This document shows, piece after piece, positions 9,342 to 19,050 of a stretch of DNA of 64,000 nucleotides (position 1 is its first letter; each line of letters begins with the position of its first letter). Source of the DNA: Eremothecium cymbalariae DBVPG#7215 (lineage: Eukaryota > Ascomycota > Saccharomycetes > Saccharomycetales > Saccharomycetaceae); the NCBI RefSeq assembly GCF_000235365.1, contig NC_016452.1, positions 124,001 through 188,000 of the forward strand. Direction: 5' to 3'. Both the position numbers and the translations under genes were made by a program. The notes under the pieces were generated by a model, which made no database searches, was not told the DNA's origin, and was given only the letters and a program-made list of their open reading frames with translations.

Positions 9342-11333
9342 ATGGTGGAGAATAGCGGTTGTTTATTAGATGACTGTAATGGGTTATGGTCATGGTATTT
9401 GCATAATCTTCGTTGTGGTGAATTTGAAGAGCTGAGCAGTGATATTGTTAAATGTAGGCTTATGAAGAGACTGGTCAAGGAGTATTCGGGCGGTACAATG
9501 AGTGCCAGTAATAGGGTGTTGCTGGTGTCTGTTCCTGACGATATAAGACAAGGTGCAAGTATTTTGGAAGAGTTTCTGAGAAGTAGTTTGCCGGGGATGA
9601 GAGAGGTGCGTGATGGTAATATAACAAAGTTGACAGGTCGGAAGGATTTGTTGAATGGGGAAGATCATTATTTGATAAACGATACGAAGGGGGGTGTCGC
9701 CGGAGTGGGTTTGACGGCCAACAGACCTGTGGAGTCTTTTGGTTCCCACTTCCAGCGACAGGATCAATGCGACAATGAGTTTAGTTTTGGTCATAGTAAT
9801 GCTTCCCTAGAAGAAACATTGAATGTTAGTTTGTGTGCAAACACGGGCTTAGAAAACGTTGCGGGGATATCTACTCAGTTGAAGGGCATAGGTTTCGATC
9901 CGGTGAGCAATGATATTTCTTATATGCAGCAGAATATTGATGTCGACCGCCGAGAACATACGTTGGACGGGGGAGGTGTTGGGGATACAGAAGTTGCAAG
10001 CGAGAAGCCGAGAAATGGAGAACGTTTTACAACTAGTTTTAAAGCTAATAGCTTAACGGCTGTGGATAACAGCAAGCTTTTCACATTTGGTCTGTCCTCT
10101 TCTGCGATATCTACGTGCAAAAACTCAGAGGAAGTGTCGATTAGAAGTAGTGAATCATATCAGTCCTACGATGGAGAGGTTTTGGCGCGTACATTGACTA
10201 GAGAAGAACATATCCAGGGCTCTTGTTGCCCAACTGAACATAGACACGAGGAACTCTATAATGAAGGTGACTCTACTTCGGAGCTGAGCAGTGCGTGTAA
10301 TTCTGTGAGTTCTGATTGCTCCATTTTCCCAAGTATATCCATATCGGGTGACGAGGGTGACTTTAGAATTGTACTTCAGTCCATACTAATCTACAACACG
10401 ACGTTGGATCAGTTGCTTACCGCGGTAAGGCAATCTAACAACGATACCACAGTTGCCGACATTAACGACGACTGGCTTCTTTACGACGAAAGATTTTCAA
10501 TGAATAATATACAGATGGTGTCACTTATCGACATATTTGAAATGAATGGCGTTTTCCCAAAGATACTCTTTTATTCGGTCGTTGCTATTCCATGTAACAA
10601 CACTGCATCAAAGGAGGCAAATTCATGTGCTGAAATTGGTAAGAAAAACGCTTCGAATATATCTAATTGGATATATTCTTGCATATCGCAAAATACATTA
10701 AGTCAACAAGCAACTACTGCAGATTCAGCATTTGTGTTTGGCGGTCCCAGACATTATCGATGGCATTCTTCGGAAAGGGAAGAGCACGAACCTTTGGCGG
10801 GTGATGGTGATTCAGTGCATAGAGAGGGGAATCGGGCATCTCCGTTGACCTCTGGTGCAGAGATTGTAACGAATAATATTCCCATGCTTTCCACACTTCC
10901 GGTGCATTCAAAAGCGTTTTCGAGAACCGGATCGGTTAGTGAACCGACTAAGACTCGTGTGAATAGTAATCGTGAGATACATAAATGCGAAAGTCATTCA
11001 TCCATTACGGAAAGTAGACGTAAGCTAAGTGACGACAACGAGGACATGTTTCGATCCAAGTATATCATATCGAAGAATCCGTCCAAGAACGGCCTTACAA
11101 AGATCTCATCTTTAGGTTCCTTGTCGTTGGCTCATAGGGAGAGGATGTTCTCATGCTCGTTACCTGGCATGTTGCACACTGTTTTTAATGGGACTTATGC
11201 CTCTGATGAGCATCCTCTCGCTGTTCCAAGAAAGAAAGTCCGAATGCCGAGTTGGAGGCGGCTGCATAAACAGAGCTGCGGGAAGCAGAGCTGTGGGAAA
11301 AGGCAGGGATTTGTGTGCTGCGCTGTTATGTAG
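9342..11333 (+). CDS. GIS4: GIS4-like CaaX-box protein
   Basis: A 663-residue protein ending in CysCys-Ala-Val-Met. The last four residues form a CaaX box (CAVM) for prenylation, and the preceding Cys and the basic stretch before it (KKVRMPSWRRLHK) suit palmitoylation and membrane attachment. The N-terminus carries the block GLWSWYLHNLRCGEFEEL; the middle is Ser/Asn-rich and acidic. S. cerevisiae Gis4 is a CaaX protein of unclear biochemistry linked to SNF1 and cation homeostasis, and it neighbours YAP1, as here. The reading frame is open upstream to 9309 but has only TTG there, so the ATG at 9342 is chosen. Near the C-terminus QSCGK is duplicated in tandem. The family call rests mainly on the CaaX end, the length and synteny. 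Confidence 0.7.
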   Translation: MVENSGCLLDDCNGLWSWYLHNLRCGEFEELSSDIVKCRLMKRLVKEYSGGTMSASNRVLLVSVPDDIRQGASILEEFLRSSLPGMREVRDGNITKLTGRKDLLNGEDHYLINDTKGGVAGVGLTANRPVESFGSHFQRQDQCDNEFSFGHSNASLEETLNVSLCANTGLENVAGISTQLKGIGFDPVSNDISYMQQNIDVDRREHTLDGGGVGDTEVASEKPRNGERFTTSFKANSLTAVDNSKLFTFGLSSSAISTCKNSEEVSIRSSESYQSYDGEVLARTLTREEHIQGSCCPTEHRHEELYNEGDSTSELSSACNSVSSDCSIFPSISISGDEGDFRIVLQSILIYNTTLDQLLTAVRQSNNDTTVADINDDWLLYDERFSMNNIQMVSLIDIFEMNGVFPKILFYSVVAIPCNNTASKEANSCAEIGKKNASNISNWIYSCISQNTLSQQATTADSAFVFGGPRHYRWHSSEREEHEPLAGDGDSVHREGNRASPLTSGAEIVTNNIPMLSTLPVHSKAFSRTGSVSEPTKTRVNSNREIHKCESHSSITESRRKLSDDNEDMFRSKYIISKNPSKNGLTKISSLGSLSLAHRERMFSCSLPGMLHTVFNGTYASDEHPLAVPRKKVRMPSWRRLHKQSCGKQSCGKRQGFVCCAVM

Positions 11334-11746
11334 AGAGGAGTTAATGATCTGGTTTTAAAAGGATAGTCTTGAAGCACATATGCACGCACGCCAGATCTTA
11401 TGTCGGCGACAGGAAACATGACATAAAATTTAACGCAAACAACCGGTTACATTTTAGTACTATTATGTAATTAATATGAGAAATTTTTCTTTGAGAAGGC
11501 AGGAATGTATGTGTGTATAAGTAAATATTATGTATATCGTGAAAATCATCATAAAAGTTCTGTTTTTGTCTGATGGTCCCCCCAGTTGATGAAGTGCTTG
11601 CGAATGTCAGAGCCTGAATGGTTGATGCCATATGTAAGTCCTTGCAGTTGACATAAATGTCACCATATATTTTCAGGAACTTTTCAAGGTAGAATAAAAA
11701 TAAAAAAAGCTCAATCACTATTACAGTAATACAACTATCACCATAG
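11334..11746. other. Convergent spacer between GIS4 and GIT1
   Basis: AT-rich sequence between two convergent stop codons holds the 3' ends of both transcripts. A 106-residue minus-strand frame (11398-11718) is AT-rich, does not resemble any family and is left out. Nothing else is seen. Confidence 0.7.
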
Positions 11747-13450
11747 TTAATGCTTTAAGTGCACAGTGGTATTCGCACTTGATTTTGAATTTCTATCGAC
11801 GCCAGGGCTATCGGTAGTTGGGCTATTATCAAAGCAGGTAGTAGTATTGTATGCCTCGCCGATATTAGGATCAGTTTCGTACTCGTAGCCAGTACTCTGC
11901 AAATATTCGACGAATAACCTGTCTTCTTCATCCACAGCTTCCTGGTGAACAGGGGGGAGGAAGACAAGGGCAATGAAGGCGCTAAGGAGAAACAAGGAGG
12001 ATGTAATTAGATAAGGCGCACGAAGACCTGGAGTGGAGCTTTCACCTCCAGCCTTTTTGATAATTATAGGGAACACGTATGCGCCTACAAAAGCACCCAC
12101 TTTCCCAATGGCGGCGGCAATACCATATAGTTGCCCTCGTACAGGAGTCGCAGTAGTCTTGGATGCAAGCACGCCAATGTTATCACCTGGGCCGAACTCG
12201 CCCAGAGTCATGAAGACACCATACACGATGGTGAAGGCGGCGATGTTCTTGCGTAAAGAACCAAAAAACCCAGCTATAGCAAAACCAACTAAGGACTGCA
12301 CACCAATCCCAAGAGTGAAGGTAAGACGGGGGCCTAGATAATCGGAAAATATGGCACCCAAGAAGGCACCTGGGAGATAAAAAAAATTAAACAAGATGTT
12401 CCAGGCGAACCTCGACTTCAACGGAGCATCCTTGCCTAGAACCTCGCCCAAAATAAACGTCGAGTAAGTTCCAAACGCATAGGCAGAAAAATCATAGATA
12501 AACCAAAGCAAAGAAATCACAGATGTCCTGAACCAGTAGAACTTTACCACCCTCCAGTAGGGCATCTTATTCCGCAACCGTGTCTTTTCAAACCCTTCGC
12601 TTTCTTTGAACTTGGTACGCATATAGTACAACGACAGCGGCGGCACGGCTCCCAGAGCCAAGGTGATCCGCCACACGGGAGTCAAGTTCTTCTCGCCAAA
12701 TATATAGAGCAAAACCCAGGGAACCACCGCAGAGACCACAAACCCCAGGTCAATCATGAAATTTGTAAACCAGCAAAACCAGCGATTCCTGCGTCCCGCA
12801 GGCAAAGCATTAGACGCCTCCGCCGCCGCGGGAGACCCGCTGCTGTACTCCGAACCAATCGCAATGCCAACAAGAAACCGATACACAGCAAGCACCTCAA
12901 AAAGACCACCTGGGTTGGTATCAGACGTGCCAACCCCCCACGCCCCCGCTGTCAGTATCGTGAATATAATCAACATGGCAGTGCCCACAAGCATCGAGAT
13001 CTTCCGTCCAAAACGATCTGCAAAATACCCAAACGAAAGCTGTCCGAACACCGTACCAGCGAATGCAATAGAGGAAACATTGGAGATCGCACGCGAATCA
13101 GTGTACTGCTTGCCATAAATCTCCTTCAAACAAGACGACGCAACCCCGATCGAGTTATTGACATACCCATCCGAGAAAAGCCCAGCTCCCGTCGTGAAGA
13201 TAGCCCAGCGGTTGTTCCGCCGTTGGAGCCTTCTGCGGTCCTCCGCTGACGATACGGACGCAACATCCCCACCAATAAGGGACACGGACACGGACACGGC
13301 CGTGTCCGTGTCCGTGTCCGCCTTCCTGTGGAGCGTCACCTCTCGGCGGCTGTTTTCGAGCCAGCGGAAGGTTAGCTCCCTTACCGAATGCGGCAAGTCC
13401 CGCACCACGGGATGCGAGATGTGGCGGTAGCGCAGCTGCGACGTGCTCAT
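11747..13450 (-). CDS. GIT1: Glycerophosphodiester (GIT1-type) MFS transporter
   Basis: A 567-residue major-facilitator protein with about 12 membrane spans. The first span starts near residue 80 after a long hydrophilic N-terminus. The loop 2-3 signature GYFADRFGRK is intact, followed by RFLVGIAIGSEYSSGSPAAAE, the pattern of the phosphate/glycerophosphodiester:H+ symporter branch that includes yeast Git1 (glycerophosphoinositol and glycerophosphocholine uptake). It probably lies in the plasma membrane. The ATG at 13450 is the only plausible start, because the next Met is inside a membrane span. Residues 44-57 (Asp-Thr then Val-Ser repeats) are encoded by a perfect 40-bp palindrome. S. cerevisiae GIT1 is elsewhere in its genome, so the gene is out of the usual order here. 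Other anion transporters of the branch cannot be excluded. Confidence 0.8.
   Translation of the reverse strand: MSTSQLRYRHISHPVVRDLPHSVRELTFRWLENSRREVTLHRKADTDTDTAVSVSVSLIGGDVASVSSAEDRRRLQRRNNRWAIFTTGAGLFSDGYVNNSIGVASSCLKEIYGKQYTDSRAISNVSSIAFAGTVFGQLSFGYFADRFGRKISMLVGTAMLIIFTILTAGAWGVGTSDTNPGGLFEVLAVYRFLVGIAIGSEYSSGSPAAAEASNALPAGRRNRWFCWFTNFMIDLGFVVSAVVPWVLLYIFGEKNLTPVWRITLALGAVPPLSLYYMRTKFKESEGFEKTRLRNKMPYWRVVKFYWFRTSVISLLWFIYDFSAYAFGTYSTFILGEVLGKDAPLKSRFAWNILFNFFYLPGAFLGAIFSDYLGPRLTFTLGIGVQSLVGFAIAGFFGSLRKNIAAFTIVYGVFMTLGEFGPGDNIGVLASKTTATPVRGQLYGIAAAIGKVGAFVGAYVFPIIIKKAGGESSTPGLRAPYLITSSLFLLSAFIALVFLPPVHQEAVDEEDRLFVEYLQSTGYEYETDPNIGEAYNTTTCFDNSPTTDSPGVDRNSKSSANTTVHLKH
13280..13319. repeat. 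Perfect 40-bp palindrome inside GIT1
   Basis: The sequence is three GGACAC-type hexamers followed by their exact reverse complement, with the axis between 13299 and 13300. It lies in the 5' part of the GIT1 coding sequence and encodes alternating Asp-Thr then Val-Ser residues in the hydrophilic N-terminus. Each half is also a 6-bp microsatellite, so slippage plus an inverted duplication could have built it. Confidence 0.97.
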
Positions 13451-14637
13451 GGTGCACAGGTGTTGGAAAAGAAACGGAACTGCCTTTTTGTTGTCCCGTG
13501 CGCGCGCCGTGTGCTCGAGAGAACCCTATTGTCTGTTTTTCCTGCTGCTGTGCGTTTGCGCAGCGAGAACGTATATACCTTCGTACGAAATGACGATCAC
13601 GGATCACGATCAGGAAACACAACCGGACTGTTGATTTTTCTTTGATAACGGGAAGACCTATTTCCAGTTGGATTGGTTACAAAAAAAACCCCTTGCGGTA
13701 TGAAGAAGGAGAGGGAGAGGAGTCCAACGGAGAAGTAGAGTGAGCCGGACTATTCTGAATTGGCAGGATGATTGTGCTTTTATACGTGGATTAAAAAAAA
13801 GCTTTTTGTAAACAATTTACTGAGCGTACATGTGGGGTCAATTTAGCTCAAACACACGGCAGGCAGGCAAAGGCCGAAATGCCGGCCTGATATTATATAT
13901 ATATGTGTGTGCATGCTGTATTTTCTTGGGAGTGATGATCCAGAAGGCCGGCAGCTACGGGGGGCTGGGGGCTGCGTTGCACGTGTACAGGGCCTGCAGC
14001 TGCGGCGTTTCTGTAAGAGTCAGCCCTCCTTTGCTCGACTGTATAAGCTTGGGAATTCGCGGTGCGTCACGTATTGCAAACTTCTGCAGACTTAAACGAT
14101 TTGTAGTGTATTAGATGGCAAGTATAGTAATATACTTTTTAAAGAGTTATTTGCAGAGAACAGTAGTTTGTAAAGACAGCTAGGGACGACGGATACATAG
14201 ACAAGAGACGACATGACGAGACAAAAAAGCCAACGAGGTCGAGTGCGTCTGTAGTCCCACTCTTGCCGTATCTATGTAGTGTTTGGCGTTCCACAAGCAT
14301 GTGAGAGTCAGCCGATGTAAAAAAAGGTCAGTCAGTTGGACAGCTATGGCCTGACTAGGGAAGCCACAAAAGGGATCGTCAGGTCCTTCTATGTTTTGTT
14401 TCTTTTCACCGTTCTTGTTAATATAAGCTCAGAATACGGAAGAAATGGGAAGGTAGACAGACACAAAAGGGAGACACCAAAAACTACATAGCGTTCGGGA
14501 GGGGGTCGCAGGCACAGGGTTTCCTGCTTTTCACTCCTGTCCCAGCAGTGAGTCATTGTGTTTTAACAGTAGTAAGTAAGGTTATCTGGCTGCGAAGAGG
14601 GTCCTGATCCGTGTCTTGTCTGCTAATCCGCATCTAT
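13451..14637. other. Intergenic region between GIT1 start and ERG6 end
   Basis: It contains the GIT1 promoter (right of 13451, read leftward) and the ERG6 3' region. One CACGTG box (13980-13985) lies about 530 bp upstream of the GIT1 ATG; Pho4 is known to use this core at phosphate genes, so a role in GIT1 control is possible. A 94-residue frame at 13830-14114 matches nothing. This is also the left edge of the ERG6-YAP1-SIP1 inverted block. Confidence 0.6.
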
Positions 14638-15783
14638 TTATTCACCGTTGCTAGTCTGCGTAGTGCCTTTGTTGGCGGGCTTCTTGGCGACAAACAACCA
14701 CATAGGGGTGAACAACTTCTGTTTACCACCAGCAATTAGACCTGCAGCGGCAGTTTCCAAGGCCTTGGTGACTTTTCCGGAGCCCTTAGGAGCCAAGCCT
14801 AGGGTCTCCAAAGTGTACATAAAGGCGGTGGTCACTTGGCGGCCGAGGTAGGAGGTACGAAGGAAAGTTCCCACGTCTCCAAGAGTCTGGACGTAACGCC
14901 AGTCCCCAGTCAATGGGTAGTACCATGGGATTTGGTCGTTGTTGTCAGCGAGGTTTTCGTCGTGGACGATGTTGAAGCCGACATGTTTCAACGCGTCACG
15001 TGCGTCCTGAACACCATACATCTTTGGGATACCATCGCCGAGCTCGATGTTGTAGGCGATTTTACGGTGTTCCGGGTTTGAGCTGTCGTAGTTCTCGGTC
15101 ATAACCCATTCGTAAACTGCAAGAGTTCCACCAGGTTTCAAAACACGGAATATCTCGCCGTAGACACCCTCGAAGTTGGGGGCATGGACGGTGGCCTCGA
15201 TAACATAAACCTTGTCAAAAGTGTTGTCTGCAAAGTCCATTTTCATGAAATCGCCCTTGACATAGGATATCTGGTCGCCGAGGTTATACTTTTTGTTGTA
15301 GTAGTTACCTCTCATAATCTGGTAGTCGTTGTTGTTGAGCCCCACAACCTTGCACCCGGTGAAACGTGCAATCTCACGCGCAGGCCCTCCGACACCGCAT
15401 CCAACGTCCAACACCAAGTCCGACTTGGTAATCCCGGCATTGTACGCCAAGTAATGCTCGTGTCTAGCAATACTCGCCGCAAAAGACTCTCCCGGGTAAA
15501 ACCTGCTGAAATGGAACGAACTGCCCCATGCGTACTCGTAAAAGTCTGTCACAACATTGTAGTACGAGTGCGTGGACTCGTTGTAGTCCTCTATACGTCT
15601 CTCCTCCGCGGTCTCGTCCGTGCGCCCATCCCAATGCGCCAAGTACTTGGACACCGCCTCCTGGTTGGCCGACTTGTTCTTCGACAGGAGCGCTGAAAGA
15701 CCTGTCTTACTCACCTCGTCCCCGTGCAATTCCTTGGTAAACTGCGCTTGTCTAGCCCGCAACTCTTGAACGGTCTGCGTCAT
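14638..15783 (-). CDS. ERG6: Sterol 24-C-methyltransferase
   Basis: A 381-residue AdoMet-dependent enzyme that methylates C-24 of zymosterol to give fecosterol in ergosterol synthesis, on ER and lipid droplets. The sequence follows S. cerevisiae Erg6 nearly end to end: [14 protein letters not shown] at the N-terminus, the Tyr/Phe-rich [16 protein letters not shown] segment, AdoMet motif [18 protein letters not shown], then EYWVMT-like and [11 protein letters not shown] blocks. The ATG at 15783 matches the family start. The frame stays open for 39 more codons upstream, beginning with TTG at 15900 directly after a TAA. The gene is transcribed leftward away from a spacer with four TCGTATA sterol response elements about 0.7 kb upstream. 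Its orientation is reversed relative to MRPL39/SPT5 when compared with S. cerevisiae. Confidence 0.97.
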   Translation of the reverse strand: MTQTVQELRARQAQFTKELHGDEVSKTGLSALLSKNKSANQEAVSKYLAHWDGRTDETAEERRIEDYNESTHSYYNVVTDFYEYAWGSSFHFSRFYPGESFAASIARHEHYLAYNAGITKSDLVLDVGCGVGGPAREIARFTGCKVVGLNNNDYQIMRGNYYNKKYNLGDQISYVKGDFMKMDFADNTFDKVYVIEATVHAPNFEGVYGEIFRVLKPGGTLAVYEWVMTENYDSSNPEHRKIAYNIELGDGIPKMYGVQDARDALKHVGFNIVHDENLADNNDQIPWYYPLTGDWRYVQTLGDVGTFLRTSYLGRQVTTAFMYTLETLGLAPKGSGKVTKALETAAAGLIAGGKQKLFTPMWLFVAKKPANKGTTQTSNGE

Positions 15784-16394
15784 ATTCTTAGCGTTCGTCT
15801 TTTCTTTCTCTCCGATACCACCAACTACGTCTGGTGTTCCTGCTGCTGATCTTGCTTGGCCTTTGCTTGCTGACACTGGATTTCCACTAGAAAACTCCAA
15901 TTAATATTTTGCTTTATTCTTGTAGTTTTAAGAGAGGAGGCCAGAGTTTTTTCCGTTTCGCTCCAATATAAAGAAAGATTTTCAAAACCAAACGAGAGGG
16001 ACTGAAAAAAAAAAAATTCAGAAAAACAGTCTGTGTATTTCAATTATCGACGATTTGCTTAATTAGTCTATTTCAAAATACCTGACAATATATGCACAAA
16101 TTGTGTGGCTTTTTCCGCCTCGTTCAACGTCCAAACCACTAACTACCCACTGTGTGTATTGCGCTGTTCGCCGTATAGGCGGGGAAGGGCCCACTGCACC
16201 GCACCTCACCGCAGCAGGAAGAAGAGGACAAAAGCTTTTCTTGAAAACCGCAAACCACGGACGTAATACCCAAAACGAAATATTTCCGGTGGAGGTGGGC
16301 AGCTCGAGGCCACCAGCGTTGGCTTTTGGCTCGAATGCGTGCGTAGAACCTCTGCTCGACGACGGTCTCGGCGTCCACTCGCTGCCTTTGAATG

Positions 16395-16434
16395 GCCTCT
16401 CGCCCATCGCAGCGTGCTGCGATGGGCGAGAGGC
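16395..16434. repeat. Inverted repeat with 19-bp perfect arms and 2-base loop
   Basis: The left arm gcctctcgcccatcgcagc (16395-16413) is followed by gt and then the exact reverse complement (16416-16434). Outer flanks do not pair. It sits 38 bp from the first sterol response element, in the ERG6-YAP1 spacer. Confidence 0.97.
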
Positions 16435-16471
16435 GCATACTGCGTCGTTTAAGGGACATGAAACAATACGC

Positions 16472-16541
16472 TCGTATAGAGCGGCATATGCCGGCTCGTA
16501 TAGCGCGTTTTCACGCGTCTCGTATAGCGCAGCTATACGAG
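16472..16541. promoter_or_regulatory. Cluster of four sterol response elements (TCGTATA)
   Basis: TCGTATA occurs at 16472-16478, 16496-16502 and 16520-16526, and its reverse complement at 16534-16540. The first three are spaced exactly 24 bp apart. The last two form a 10-bp-arm inverted repeat (ctcgtatagc, 16519-16528 and 16532-16541). TCGTATA is the established core bound by the zinc-cluster factors Upc2 and Ecm22 at ERG promoters. ERG6 starts about 690-760 bp away on the minus strand, so it is the likely target; YAP1 is 1.2 kb away. Confidence 0.75.
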
Positions 16542-17769
16542 CAGTATTATGTCATCACTCGTTTTTTTTTACACCGGTGAGCGGCGTGCCAGCAGGGACC
16601 TCTCACGAACTCCACGGGGACCGTTCGGTGGTGTTTTTTACCTCCACGGAATCGTTCCACGGCCTCGCCGCTCTTCCCCTTCCCCGCCTCTCCTGCAGCC
16701 CACGCATTTTTGTCAGAGTGCTCCTCACGACCCGTTTCCGCCGCTTCCGCCGCCCATAGCCACATTCCAACCAAAATCGTCGTTACCTTCCGTCCCGAGA
16801 GGTACACTAGCTGCCCCGCTACCGGGCTGCCTCTGCTTCCGTCTCTTTTCCCACCGCTCCCTTCCTCGCTCGCCGTTCCCCCCGCAGACTCGCGTAGCAC
16901 GAAGGAAACAGATAGAAAAAGCATATCTTCCATCCTGTCTTCTCTGTCTGCTCTCTATTTCGACATCGCTAGACGTACTCTACTAGCTATATGTTTAATA
17001 CTCGGCTGAAGCTTTACAACAACGGCGTCGACAAAAACAATACCCTTTTTCTCGAGCACAAGAAACGCATTTATATACTTACTCTCTCAGCACAGTTCCT
17101 CTCTCTCTCTCCTCTACACATAACATTTTTGAGATAGATATATCGTTTTTTAGAGCACGCACACACACAAACATACACTAGCCCACGCCACTAGCACAGC
17201 ACACAACCTGCAGTGCTAAGTTTTTTACTATTAATTCTGCAAAGTAAAAAACTGCCATACCGGGCGAGACGATACGCACACCGATAACGATAGCGACGGA
17301 AGGTGACACGCACACGGTCACGATCGAATTGAATACAAGAGTGGTATCCGAGACTACAGAGTACCGCATACTACAATAGGACGAGCGGTTGATAAGTAGG
17401 TTGGTAAACCGCGAGCAGGAAGGAAAAACAGGTTACTGTTTCCGTATATACAGAGTTGCAGTTTTTTCCTGGGTGCAGGATCGAAAAAGAAACCAGTAGT
17501 TTTCTTTTTTTCTCGAGCACTGGTTTTCGAGGAATTTTGGTGTTGTCATTTATTCCGAGCGGTTAGTTTGGATTGCAGCATCGCATAAGATTGTTTATTC
17601 CGACGGCAGGACATTCACAGGTATTTTTCCAGTGTATACAGAGATACAAGGACGTACGGGGAAAGCGAGCTGTGAAAGGACGGATCAATTCCGGGATAGT
17701 CGAGTTTGTTGCAATTATCTGGTAGAGTTAGGTTTCTGAGCTATTAAATTGTCGAAAACGGGGTGCAGG

Positions 17770-19050
17770 ATGTCGTTAGCGCACAATCGGTTGAAAAGGT
17801 CGCTGGAAGATGATGACATGACAAGTAGTAGCAGTAGTGGAGGCAGCACAGCCACGCAGCTGGTGTTCGAGGGGGGCGGGAGCAGGCGCAAGGGCAATAA
17901 ACCCGGGCGGAAGCCTCTAGATACAGAAGCTAAAAACAGGCGGACCGCACAGAATCGGGCAGCGCAGCGCGCGTTTAGAGAGCGTAAAGAGCGGAAGATG
18001 AAAGATTTGGAAGATAAGGTAAGAAAGCTGGAGGAACAGCGATTGCAGAGTGAGCGGGAGGTGCAGTCGCTGAGGAACCAGGTGGTGTCGTTACTCCGTG
18101 AGCTGAAGAAGTACAGGCCAGGAAGTCCGGTGCTGCAAGAGCCAGAACCCACTGGGGATGAGGAGATCCAGGGTAAGTTTGGGCTGAATTTCCCGTGGGA
18201 GCAGAGTTCTGGCGAAGAGGACGAGGACTCTCTATCTATGGTGATTACACAGGTGCCATCTCCGAAGTCTTCTAATTGCTCTATATCGCAGCAAGACCAG
18301 GACCAGGAGCAGCAGTGCGTTTCCGCAGTGGCAGCGGCCGCTGCTGCTGCCGCGACAAGCTCTACCTCCGGTATCCTAATGACCGGCTCTGGCGTGCAGC
18401 CATCTCTAGGTTGTGGGCACTGCAGTGGTAGTGGCAGTGATGGAGACTCCGTTATCGCCGCCCTAACAGCTAGCAGCAACGGCAAGCTTGGAAACGCTAA
18501 TGGCAGCCTGAAAGACATAATACCTGACTCATGCTCAACACCTTCGCTGAACTTACTAAGTGACAGCGAACGGAATTCAATATGCGATACGTTCCAATTG
18601 AATAACGACTTCGGAGGAGCATGTCACCAATCCTCTTCATCGTCACTCCTCTCCGGATGTTCATTAATCCCGCAGCAGACGCTGAAGCTTGACCCCCAGG
18701 AATCAACCGACGATTTCTCGAACACGTGGGTGAGCACTACACCTGACAGCTCCTACGGTTCACGCTCTGCCACTGAAAGCATGCCTAGCTTTACTACTCT
18801 ACTGAGTGGCAATTCGAACGTCAATGAGCAATGGTCCGTGCAGGACTGGGCAATGAACGGCGTGCCTTCCTTGGCGCAGCACCAACAACAAAATCAAAAA
18901 CAACAGAAACAGAAACAGCAACAACCCTCTTTTGTTGATCCCTCGCTGACGTTTTCTATTTCAGCAAGATCGGTGCCTGCAGCAGCTGGTTACACTACGG
19001 TTTCTTCAAACGATTTACAGGAGGACGATGTACTGTCGTACTTCCAATAG
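17770..19050 (+). CDS. YAP1: Yap1/Cad1-family bZIP transcription factor lacking the cysteine-rich domain
   Basis: A 426-residue bZIP protein. The basic region (about residues 55-78, core NRAAQRAFRERKERKMK) is the fungal Pap1/Yap1 type, and a leucine zipper follows to about 120. The remainder is Ser/Gln/Asn-rich, with a polyalanine run and a Gln/Lys-rich tract. S. cerevisiae Yap1 is about 650 residues and ends in a cysteine-rich redox sensor (CSE-type motif) that controls Crm1 export. No such motif is present: the protein ends ...DDVLSYFQ and its eight cysteines are scattered. The neighbours GIS4, ERG6 and SIP1 place it at the YAP1/CAD1 ancestral locus. The ATG at 17770 is the first in frame; codons upstream to 17749 have only TTG. 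Loss of this domain has, as I recall, been reported for Eremothecium Yap1. Confidence 0.85.
   Translation: MSLAHNRLKRSLEDDDMTSSSSSGGSTATQLVFEGGGSRRKGNKPGRKPLDTEAKNRRTAQNRAAQRAFRERKERKMKDLEDKVRKLEEQRLQSEREVQSLRNQVVSLLRELKKYRPGSPVLQEPEPTGDEEIQGKFGLNFPWEQSSGEEDEDSLSMVITQVPSPKSSNCSISQQDQDQEQQCVSAVAAAAAAAATSSTSGILMTGSGVQPSLGCGHCSGSGSDGDSVIAALTASSNGKLGNANGSLKDIIPDSCSTPSLNLLSDSERNSICDTFQLNNDFGGACHQSSSSSLLSGCSLIPQQTLKLDPQESTDDFSNTWVSTTPDSSYGSRSATESMPSFTTLLSGNSNVNEQWSVQDWAMNGVPSLAQHQQQNQKQQKQKQQQPSFVDPSLTFSISARSVPAAAGYTTVSSNDLQEDDVLSYFQ

Larger units (their letters stand above)
15784..17769. other. 2 kb divergent intergenic region between ERG6 and YAP1
   Basis: This shared upstream region is locally GC-richer than its surroundings (about 16090-16900) and full of inverted repeats. 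It contains a 19-bp-arm hairpin (16395-16434), a sterol response element cluster (16472-16541), and, toward YAP1, a long CT-rich and CA-rich tract (about 17090-17180) typical of a yeast promoter/leader. The 218-residue frame at 16103-16759 and its antisense partners look like stop-poor noise: low conservation signals, and it runs straight through the hairpin. Confidence 0.65.

Noticed and set aside
15784..15900. 39-codon in-frame extension of ERG6 upstream of its ATG
   Set aside because: Only TTG is available as a start, the residues do not match Erg6, and the ATG at 15783 aligns with the family start. Non-AUG initiation cannot be excluded.
16103..16759. 218-codon plus-strand frame and antisense partners between ERG6 and YAP1
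   Set aside because: GC-rich, stop-poor spacer; the frame runs through the perfect hairpin and the sterol response elements and shows no family pattern.
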